Source: Macrostomum hystrix
Taxonomy: Eukaryota; Platyhelminthes; Macrostomidae
NCBI GenBank assembly: GCA_950097015.1
Contig: CATNEN010000001.1
Span: 23,812,501-23,876,500, forward strand
Length of the DNA: 64,000 nt
Direction of reading: 5' to 3'
The notes beneath the pieces were generated by a model, which worked only from the letters and a program-made list of their open reading frames with translations, had not been told where the DNA came from and searched no databases. Of this stretch, positions 55,488-64,000 are shown in pieces (position 1 is the stretch's first letter; every line of letters begins with the position of its first letter). Position numbers and translations under genes: made by a program.

Positions 55488-57645
55488 AGGAGAGGGAGAT
55501 ATGGAGGGTGAGGGGGATATGGAGGGTGAGGGAGATAGGGAGAGAGAGGGGATAGGAGGGGGAGAGGTAGATAGGGAGAGAGAGGGGATAGGAGGGGAGA
55601 GGGAGATAGGGAGAGAGAGGGAGATATGGAGGGAGAGGGGGATATGGAGGGTGAGGGAGATAGGGAGAGAGAGGGAGATATGGAGGGAGAGGGGGATATG
55701 GAGGGTGAGGGAGATAGGGAGAGAGAGGGGATAGGAGGGGGAGAGGTAGATAGGGAGAGAGAGGGGATAGGAGGGGGGAGATAGGGAGAGAGAGGGAGAT
55801 ATGGAGGGTGAGGGAGATAGGAAGAGAGAGGGAGATATGGAGGGAGAGGGGGATATGGAGGGTGAGGGAGATAGGGAGAGAGAGGGGATAGGAGGGGGAG
55901 AGGTAGATTGGGAGAGAGAGGGGATAGGAGGGGAGAGGGAGATAGGGAGAGAGAGGGAGATATGGAGGGAGAGGGGGATATGGAGGGTGAGGGAGATAGG
56001 GAGAGAGAGGGAGATATGGAGGGAGAGGGGGATATGGAGGGTGAGGGAGATAGGGAGAGAGAGGGGATAGGAGGGGGAGAGGTAGATAGGGAGAGAGAGG
56101 GGATAGGAGGGGGGAGATAGGGAGAGAGAGGGAGATATGGAGGGTGAGGGAGATAGGGAGAGAGAGGGGATAGGAGGGGGAGAGGTAGATAGGGAGAGAG
56201 AGGGGATAGGAGGGGAGAGGGAGATAGGGAGAGAGAGGGAGATATGGAGGGAGAGGGGGATATGGAGGGTGAGGGAGATATGGAGGGAGAGGGGGATATG
56301 GAGGGTGAGGGAGATAGGGAGAGAGAGGGAGATATGGAGGGAGAGGGGGATATGGAGGGTGAGGGAGATAGGGAGAGAGAGGGGATAGGAGGGGGAGAGG
56401 TAGATAGGGAGAGAGAGGGGATAGGAGGGGAGAGGGAGATAGGGAGAGAGAGGGAGATATGGAGGGAGAGGGGGATATGGAGGGTGAGGGAGATAGGGAG
56501 AGAGAGGGGATAGGAGGGGGAGAGGTAGATAGGGAGAGAGAGGGGATAGGAGGGGAGAGGGAGATAGGGAGAGAGAGGGAGATATGGAGGGAGAGGGGGA
56601 TATGGAGGGTGAGGGAGATAGGGAGAGAGAGGGAGATATGGAGGGAGAGGGGGATATGGAGGGTGAGGGAGATAGGGAGAGAGAGGGGATAGGAGGGGGA
56701 GAGGTAGATAGGGAGAGAGAGGGGATAGGAGGGGGGAGATAGGGAGAGAGAGGGAGATATGGAGGGTAAGGGAGATAGGGAGAGAGAGGGGATAGGAGGG
56801 GGAGAGGTAGATAGGGAGAGAGAGGGGATAGGAGGGGAGAGGGAGATAGGGAGAGAGAGGGAGATATGGAGGGAGAGGGGGATATGGAGGGTGAGGGAGA
56901 TATGGAGGGAGAGGGGGATATGGAGGGTGAGGGAGATAGGGAGAGAGAGGGAGATATGGAGGGAGAGGGGGATATGGAGGGTGAGGGAGATAGGGAGAGA
57001 GAGGGGATAGGAGGGGGAGAGGTAGATAGGGAGAGAGAGGGGATAGGAGGGGAGAGGGAGATAGGGAGAGAGAGGGAGATATGGAGGGAGAGGGGGATAT
57101 GGAGGGTGAGGGAGATAGGGAGAGAGAGGGAGATATGGAGGGAGAGGGGGATATGGAGGGTGAGTGAGATAGGGAGAGAGAGGGGATAGGAGGGGGAGAG
57201 GTAGATAGGGAGAGAGAGGGGATAGGAGGGGAGAGGGAGATAGGGAGAGAGAGGGAGATATGGAGGGAGAGGGGGATATGGAGGGTGAGGGAGATAGGGA
57301 GAGAGAGGGAGATATGGAGGGAGAGGGGGATATGGAGGGTGAGGGAGATAGGGAGAGAGAGGGGATAGGAGGGGGAGAGGTAGATAGGGAGAGAGAGGGG
57401 ATAGGAGGGGGGAGATAGGGAGAGAGAGGGAGATATGGAGGGAGAGGGGGATATGGAGGGTGAGGGAGATAGGGAGAGAGAGGGGATAGGAGGGGGAGTG
57501 GTAGATAGGGAGAGAGAGGGGATAGGAGGGGAGAGGGAGATAGGGAGAGAGAGGGAGATATGGAGGGAGAGGGGGATATGGAGGGTGAGGGAGATAGGGA
57601 GAGAGAGGGGATAGGAGGGGGAGAGGGAGATAGGGAGGGGCAGAC
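55488..57645. repeat. 2.1-kb polypurine satellite with higher-order structure
   Basis: Almost exclusively A/G on the plus strand, interrupted mainly by single T in GATATGGAGG, GATAGGGAG and GGTAGAT. Submonomers (GAGATAGGGAGAGAGAGG, GGATAGGAGGGGGAGAGG, GATATGGAGGGAGAGGGGG) are arranged in longer blocks repeated several times. The 815-codon minus-strand Pro/Leu/Ser-rich frame is an artefact of composition. Confidence 0.95.
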
Positions 57646-57649
57646 AGGA

Positions 57650-58380
57650 GGGTGGGAGACGGGGACAGGCATGGACGTCTCTAGTTAGAATGTTTTGTAG
57701 TTAGCAGGTGCATAGTTAGCTCTGCTTGCCTTGCTGATATCAGACCGACAAGAAAGGACTTTCTAGAATATGTTCACTGCATTTCACTGATCACTGCAGT
57801 CCAAAGCTCTAGAACAGCAGGATAACGATAGCCCTCCTTCAAGAACTGCAGGTTCAGTTCAGAAAACGACTGATTTTAAGCTACTCTGCTGCTGAAAGAA
57901 TGCGGTAATAAAACGAAAAACTATTTGAGAATATTTTCAAGTGAAATGGTGTTGAAAACGTTTTGCACTTAAACCTGCTCATTTTTCTCATGATTTGCTT
58001 AAATATGCACACTCCGTTGCTTATGATACTGTTTTCATCCAAAATTGTTTCAGTTCAATTCGTGAAAAAAATAAACTAAATTTGGCTTGCAATGCCTATC
58101 GCAATAAACGGTTTTAAAATGAGTTTGGCACAGAAATGCAGCCATTAAAAAACTGGCCTAAGCTTGGAGCACCAATAGAAAGCTTCCTGCCCAGATTCGA
58201 ACAAGAGACGTCCATGCAGATTTGGAGCGAGAGGGAAGGAAGAGTGGCAATAAACTGCAAGGCCAAAGCGCTGTGGCCTTTGTTCAAATTAAAGTCTTTA
58301 CAATAATTACTTTCTCAAAGTGCAGGTTTGCGTAAGTTTGCGTACTTACGAAGCCCTGGCTAGGTCAGGGGTTCAAACCG
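57650..58380. other. Sequence downstream of the complete DUF229 gene
   Basis: AT-rich unique sequence, likely 3' UTR and flank of the minus-strand gene. ACGTCTCTAGTTAGAATG-type and ACGTCCATGC phrases occur near 57675 and 58208. No gene was recognised. Confidence 0.4.
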
Positions 58381-58384
58381 GCAG

Positions 58385-61300
58385 TCAGGGCTGTGCTACA
58401 AAGTCGGAGCACAGACAGAACTTGCGCAGATGCGGGGCCAACTGCACAACACAGTCTGCCTGGCTGCCGTAGCGATTCACTCGCGAAGCCTCCCCGGCCA
58501 TAGACATTAGCAGCAGGTGAGCTCCCGGGACGCGGCGCTCCAGGGCAAACTGCACCGTGACCTCGAAGTGACCTTGGTTAGGCTGAGTGACAAGGCGGAC
58601 TGCTAGGTAGCCAGCAGTTAACAGGGCCGAGTTCTCGGTGTTGTAGGCCATGCTTTGCCAGTTGACCCGACGCTGTCGACGTGCCAGATCACCACTGGCC
58701 TGCGGGTGGCATTTCTGCTCCGTGCATCAATTCCGCTTATTTTCCTATCTAGCCTTCTCAACTTAAGAGACTTGCCATTTGCCAGCCTAGATTCTAGGTA
58801 ATTAGATAACCCAAATAGCTATCAATAGTAACGAAGTGATCAAAATCAGTCTGGATTGGTTAACGGCAAAGGCACATCAGATGGCTTTCAGTTGTCAGTG
58901 AGTGCCGGCAGTCACTATGTGGGCTTCAGTGATAGCCCCCCCCTACCCGACAGCAATATTAAATAGTTCTGAATTCAGTGCCTTCTTAAAATAATAGCAC
59001 ACTGTGTATACAGCATAAACTACGTAGAATAGTGTAGCGCCAAATCGACGAGTGCAAATGTACTGAATTATACATTTCACATTTGTATATCAGATATCTG
59101 CAACACTGATAAGCTAGGAACTCGAACAAAACCCTACCCTATGCTTTTATGAAGGCTAACATGTAAATTAGTGAGGCCAAACACTCAGAGCAGCAAGCCT
59201 AAAGAGCTAAACTGAGTTAACATTAGAACCACGCAAAAACTAAATCGTATTGTAAATTGCCACAGCACATCCTCCACCGTCAAAAGCCCCAGTCCAGCAG
59301 CCACTTGACACCGTCGCCAATCCAAGACCCCTCAGTCCAGCAGCCACGTGACACCCTCGCCAATACAAGACCCCTCAGTCCAGCAGCCGCTTGACACCAT
59401 CGCCAATCCAAGACCCATCAGTTCAGCAGCCACTTGACACCCTCGCCAATCCAAGACCCATCAGTCCAGCAGCCACTTGACACAATCGCCAATCCAAGAC
59501 CCCTCAGTCCAGCAGCCACGTGACACCCACGCCAATACAAGACCCCTCAGTCCAGCAGCCGCTTGACACCCTCCCTCCCCGAGTCCAGTATGGCTCGCTT
59601 ACCAGACTGACATGCGCCTCAGTGACATTGCCGAGTCGCAGTTCCTGACACAGGTGTCGGAAGGGCTTTGTGGCCGAGTTCATCTGGCCCACAGCGAACT
59701 GGGCAGCTCTCAAAGCCAGCTTGTGCGAGTTCGGCTTGGCCACCTTCGACAGGCGCAGACACGAGCACCAGTGAGTCGGAATGCCGGCGTCTGAGCAGCT
59801 GCGCTCCTCGGGAACTGGCTCATCGATCAGCGAGTACGATCGCAGCCTGTCACTCTGCGCCTTCACTCCGTCCGTCACTCCGGCCATGCTCAACAGTGTT
59901 TTGTGAATGTCGACGGGTGTCGTGAGTCGCTTGGAGTTGACCCTCAGCCTCTCTGCCGCATCTCTCCTGTAACTCATGAGCTGACTGCTCAGCGCTATGC
60001 TCATCAGTGGTAGCGACTCCTCCAGCTTGCCCTGCATGGAGTTTCTCAACGGACCGTGTCGCTGTCCGTGGTCCGACATCACAATGATGCTGGTGTTGTG
60101 CGTGAGGTTGGCTTTCTCGAACCACTCCAAGAACTTGCTCAGCTCGGAGTCCATCGGAGACAGGTCTTTGTTCTCGTGAGACAGAGAGCTGAAGAAGGTG
60201 AATGCGAACTTGGGTCTCGTCGGGTGCAGAGTGAACAGGTCCTTGACAGCAGACAGCATTCGAGAGCTGGCCAGCTCATCTCCGATGCAGATGGAATCAG
60301 TCTGCAGACTCTCCTGCTGCAGCAGTGCCGGCCTCAGGTAAAAGTCCGCTGGGGGCTGCTTGAAGCCCAGAAACCGCAGTTGAAAAGCGCCTGCAGACGG
60401 GCAAGTTGCGAGCGGATTTTATGAGTCGCATAAAGCCTTATTTATTGGTCAAGCCTAAAATCACAAGCGATTAATTTCGCCACTCGCAACAATTTCTCTG
60501 AGCTCTATTCCGCGGCGAGGCCACATTCATTTGGGGTGCAGACGCAGAGAGAAGGCTTTGGCGTTGTCGTGCAATTTGCACCCTTGAGGGCCAATCCCCT
60601 AGGCACAGTCAGAGTGTACACTGTCTAACGATGAGAAAGTCAGGGCCCGTTTGAGTGTGCCCGCCTACAGTATCGGTGTGCTCAGGAGACAGCGAAATAG
60701 GCAGAATTGCCTCCTCGCTGGCTGCAGGTCAGACTGTAGACCTCCTGTAATTATTTTTCTATTGCAGCAAACTTGTGGTTAACGAAGTCTCACTTAATAT
60801 TTGATAATAGCATACGAGACATAGCATAGTTTGTAAGTATATTTACAAGCAGTGAAAGATTTCTAGACTCCCAGACCTGCAATTCTGAGAAGCTCAATAA
60901 AAGAAAGTATTGATCACGAATCGCACAAATGAACAGTTTTTTAAGAGTGGCATAGATAGCTCTTGCTGTGTGTTGGTAACAAATAAGGTCAAAGCCTTAA
61001 CGAAGATTGCCTTGCCGATGCCTCCAAACTTAAACGGACGCCGAGTGTATTGGGCAGCATATTAGGAGAGAGGACCAGGCAATGGCCATATTATAATTTC
61101 TGCTCGATAAATCGATGCCTTTCTTTCGAACAGAAAATGTGTTTCCACACGACTGGCTATTGCTTCTATAGAGGAGAGGGTGCCTGCTCAGTCTGCTGAC
61201 CCTGCTCATTGCTGCCAGCTGTTTTATAGTGTCTCCGCGGCTTCAACTAGCTAGTGTACATAACTCGAAATGGGGAAAACTACTCCCGTGCCTTCTAAAG

Positions 61301-63051
61301 ATCCCAGCCTAATAATAAAACAGCCAAATCAGAAGGATCATGTTGTCGGCAACTTTACAAACCGGTAGCTAGCGGGAAGCAATATAGAGATCGACAAAGC
61401 CCACAATACGTCAAGCATTGAGACTGAGGAACGACGAGGTCTTGATGGGATTACTTTTGAAAACATAACGCTTGTCAACTTCTAAGCGAATCTTTATGTA
61501 ATTTCGTTAATTTGACGTGTTTCTTATATTGAAATTTTAATGATCCCAATGCTAAAGTTTTTTCATTAAAGACACAGCAAAAAACTTAGAGCTATAAAAG
61601 AAGTGAGAAAAGCAGTGTACTTGAAGACAAGTAGACTAACTATATATAATATGCACATCATTTGGTTACAAGACTCGCAGCCAGCGAGGCAATTCTGCCC
61701 ATTTCGCTGACTCCTGAGCACACACGCACACAGATACTGTACGCAGGCACACACTCGCCAAGATGTGTGCATCCGCTCTGACTTTCTTATCGTCAGGCAG
61801 TGTACACTCTCACTGTGCCTTAGAGGTTGGCCATCAAGGGCGTAAATTGCACGACAAGCCCCCAAGCCTTCTCTCCGCGGCTGCGCCCAAACAAATGTGG
61901 CCTCGCCGAGCAATCGAGCTCAGGGACCTTGGTGCGAGAGGCAAACGCGTTAACCGCTGTGCCACTGACGCCCTATCCTGTCCTTATCTGGCGTTTATCC
62001 AAATCAGCCCTCACTGACAGCAGCTCACCGAAGTCGTTCTGCTCCTCTCCATAGAGCGTGAGGAAGCCGCGGTCGCGCAGGTCCTGGAAGATCCACCGCA
62101 TGGACTCGTCCAAGAATCTGGCCGACTTGAAGCCCTTACGAGCTTCGGGCATGTCGGCCTCGCGCACCCCAGTCAGGATGGGAAGCAGTGCGGCTGGCGT
62201 GCCGTCTCCCAGAATGTTGTACTGCTCCAGGGTCACAGCGCCCATTGTGGACTGCATGAGGTGGCTCACTCGCGGCAGAGACCTCAGACTCTCGAGTCGC
62301 GAGAGCGAGTCCAGGCCCAGCACGATGATGTTGCCGAGACCTGCTGAGCTGCTGTCAGCCTCTTCAACTCGCCTGACCCCGTAGTACACCGAGCTGTGAC
62401 TGCGGCCGTCTGGGGATCTGCAGGACGCTCGGAATCCCAGAGCCAGGCTGGCTGGCAGCTCGCTGCCGTTCTCCAGCGGCTCGGCTGGGCCGAAGTCGCT
62501 CAGCTGATCGTTCGGCCTCAGAATGGGCTCGGCTGTGCAGCGGCTGCCTGAGTACTGCGGCTTCAGGAACACCCTGGATTGAGATACCCGCAGCCAGTTG
62601 GTGGGGCTGCCGGCCTTCTCACACAGGTCCGGCGGGATGGGCTTCGGGCGGTGCTCGAGAATGTACTTAGTGGTCAGCGGCAGACTGGGCGGCACACACC
62701 TCCGCTGAGCAGATGTTGACAGCTTCGGAAGACTGCAGAAAAGAGGAAGGAGGACAAACAATGCGGTGTGGGATCTCCAGGTTCAGTGAGTCACTCTGAT
62801 AATTCAAAATGTAACACAATGCACGATAGAGAACCAACTAACCTATTAAGAATCGAGTGGAAAGTGTCTTCCTGAAGCATTTCAAAGTGACTGAACTCGA
62901 ATGTGCCATCCGGCTGCAGGTTGCTGTACCAGAGTAAGGCGATGCCGCAGAGGACGCAGACGCAGGTAACAATGCACCAGGACCATGGTGATACCCGTCT
63001 GTTAAAAGTAAGGCGCCTTAGAATGCGCATGCTTTTAATTTTCAAGGTCAT
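58385..63051 (-). CDS. DUF229 family sulfatase-like type II membrane protein, 4 exons, 671 aa
   Basis: Exons (minus): 62843-63051, 62029-62732, 59603-60390, 58385-58699; all junctions are GT-AG with matching phases (2, 1, 0). DUF229 proteins have the alkaline phosphatase/sulfatase fold; substrates are unknown. Exon 1 encodes a short basic cytoplasmic tail and signal anchor (SWCIVTCVCVLCGIALLWY, about 24-42), so the enzyme domain should be luminal or extracellular. Exon 2 has the nucleophile/metal motif NIIVLGLDSLSRL (D211, S212) and GAVTLEQYNILGDGTPAALLP with LTG. Exon 3 has SSLSHENKD (H376) and IIVMSDHGQRHG (D411, H412). Exon 4 is a Cys-containing C-terminal segment. All visible core motifs are intact. 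Intron 2 contains two SINE A copies in opposite orientation. Intron 3 contains the inner edge of the inverted repeat. Residue roles are by analogy with the superfamily. Confidence 0.9.
58705..59280. other. Intron 3 of the DUF229 gene, single-copy part
   Basis: AT-rich, unique to this side. It lies inside the segment bounded by the inverted repeats, between exon 4 and the right arm. Confidence 0.6.
59285..59578. repeat. 43-bp minisatellite in right arm, about 7 copies
   Basis: Reverse complement of the left-arm array. Copy number and variants (GATTGTGTCAAGTGG, TGGCGTGGGTGTC) differ from the left arm, so the arrays have changed since the arms were last identical. Confidence 0.94.
59285..60695. 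repeat. Inverted repeat, right arm
   Basis: Partner of 49917-51428. It carries exon 3 of the complete DUF229 gene, its flanking intron, part of a SINE A and seven or so 43-bp minisatellite units. Beyond about 60695 the SINE continues in this arm but not in the left one. Confidence 0.93.
60470..60745 (+). mobile_element. SINE A, copy 4 (in DUF229 intron 2)
   Basis: Plus-orientation copy. The degenerate head is GCCACTCGCAACAATTTCTC then GAGCTCTATTCCGCGGCGAG; the body continues CTTGAGGGCCAATCCCCTAG to AGGCAGAATTGCCTCCTCGC. The B box is mutated, so it is probably inactive. Confidence 0.75.
60750..61650. other. DUF229 intron 2 between two SINEs, nothing else recognised
   Basis: AT-rich unique intron sequence. 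Confidence 0.5.
61655..61977 (-). mobile_element. SINE A, copy 5 (in DUF229 intron 2)
   Basis: Close match to copy 1, including GAGGCAATTCTGCCCATTTC, TTGGCCATCAAGGGCG and a well-kept tRNA-like head (minus: GTGGCACAGCGGTTAACG, then GAGCTCGATTGC). It ends about 50 bp from the exon 2 donor (62029). Confidence 0.8.
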
Positions 63052-64000
63052 CGCTCGTTCTTGCTGATTGCTGTTCAGGTGCTTCTACGGCCTTGGCGTT
63101 CGAGCGCAATTAATTCGAGCGTTTTAAGTTTAAAACTCGCTTCCGAATCCGGGCTACTTTAGTGCGAACGATAAAATAGAATTTGTTGGCTTGCTTTAAC
63201 TTTTGTTGCGTTCGCTGTATCGTCGGCGTTGTGATTGTACATTCGGCCTAGGGAGAGAGGCCGAATTCCACCAGTCACCAATGTGGTCCGGGGCTGGGAC
63301 GAGCCAACCAAAAACTTGCGTGGACTTGCCTATTCTATCTAAGCGTGTTGAACAGGAACTGGAATCTATCCCTTCCTTATTGGTTCGCTCAAAAATTCTT
63401 CACTTGCAGGCCAATGCACAAGGATAGGTCAGCTTGGGGTCTGCCTCTAAGGAAGCCTCTTAGTTCGCTGCGCTCACACACAAGTCTATGTTCCAAAAGC
63501 CTGTGTTTAGCGTTGAGGTTTTTTCGTCTTAAGTCTAGGCCCTAAGTAGAACTAGAACTCTCGTAATCCCATATAAACGCAATAAAATTTTCTCTATTCT
63601 TAATTTGTGGCTAAGGAGAAGGACCTAAGACTCAACTTGTAGACTGTCGCTTTCTAGTGAGCGCAGCGAACAAACAGGCTTCCTTGGGTCTGCCCTTGCA
63701 GAAAGTAGCAACCCAACAATTTGGGTCCAGGAAGTTTGCTTAATTAATTATAGCTCGAACACCTGAACACGGTTTTGTTATTGCCTTTGGATTATATGGC
63801 CTTTGTGGTTTCTATAAAGCTTTCGTAAAATAGTTTAGATCTTAATTTAACCTTCCTCTCGGCAGTGGGAATTTCAGCCCTTAAGTTTGAACTTACCAAA
63901 TAAATATGCAAGCTTTTGAGGACTTTAAAAAGAGGCCCGTGGCTCGTGGGTGCATTGCTAGCATGCTGCCTTTCTCTATCAGTAAGCTTATCCAAAAAAC
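63052..64000. other. Upstream flank of the DUF229 gene, nothing recognised
   Basis: 5' of the minus-strand gene, including its presumed promoter. No TATA box is clear. The right part (63250-64000) has no coding or repeat feature that I can identify. The phrase TAGTTCGCTGCGCTCACACA and its near-complement TAGTGAGCGCAGCGAAC occur about 200 bp apart (63460 and 63655), a possible inverted repeat of an unknown element. Confidence 0.4.

Noticed and set aside
55225-57672. 815-codon Pro/Leu/Ser-rich frame on the minus strand
   Set aside because: It is the complement of a polypurine satellite in which stop triplets are rare by composition; only the last 50 residues are non-repetitive, and these were noted separately.

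Overview
The window comes from an animal nuclear genome, probably an invertebrate. Genes are split by GT-AG introns, exons are GC-rich in AT-rich surroundings, tRNA-derived SINEs and a decayed LINE are present, and roughly a third of the sequence is minisatellite. The gene set (MINDY-3-type deubiquitinase, lengsin-like glutamine synthetase, SPSB-type SOCS-box protein, peroxisomal acyl-CoA oxidase 3, DUF229 sulfatase-like proteins) is generic for bilaterians. A free-living flatworm or other lophotrochozoan would fit, but nothing here fixes the phylum. I rebuilt the gene models by hand from splice sites and reading phase.

Layout. 1-3.3 kb: two minisatellites, probably in the first intron of a gene whose first coding exon is at 3.49-3.59 kb (-). 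3.6-11.2 kb: no gene recognised; two tRNA-derived SINE families (called A and B here) and a 95-bp hairpin-bearing tandem repeat. 11.3-16.7 kb: a complete five-exon MINDY3 gene (-), with minisatellites in introns 3 and 4 and just past its stop codon. 16.7-20.2 kb: AT-rich, SINE B copies, one split by a minisatellite. 20.2-25.2 kb: two-exon lengsin/glutamine-synthetase-like gene (-) with a 43-bp satellite in its 3.6-kb intron and a TATA box. 25.5-26.7 kb: broken LINE reverse transcriptase. 27.4-28.6 kb: mucin-like membrane protein (-). 28.6-33.6 kb: AT-rich, empty. 33.6-35.6 kb: SPSB-type gene (+). 38.1-43.1 kb: six-exon ACOX3 gene (+), minisatellites in introns 2-5. 43.4-45.2 kb: 26-bp satellite. 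45.6-46.3 kb: unrecognised Gln-rich protein (-). 46.8-49.8 kb: 24-bp satellite. 49.9-63.05 kb: a complete four-exon DUF229 gene (-) and, tail to tail with it, a partial second copy (+).

The most interesting structure is in the last 13 kb. The third exon of the DUF229 gene, with flanking intron, lies in two near-identical inverted arms of about 1.4-1.5 kb, roughly 7.9 kb apart. Each arm is followed by its own, strongly diverged, intact last exon in the same splice phase. Recombination between the arms would flip the 7.9-kb segment and exchange the C-terminal exon of the one complete gene: a possible DNA-level exon switch. The partial copy has no first two exons and so lacks the nucleophile half of the enzyme fold. 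This is a hypothesis from one sequence; assembly error or ordinary partial duplication must be excluded.

A second theme is that almost every intron longer than about 300 bp carries its own private minisatellite. The very long open frames seen in the satellites follow from repeat periods divisible by three and are not genes.
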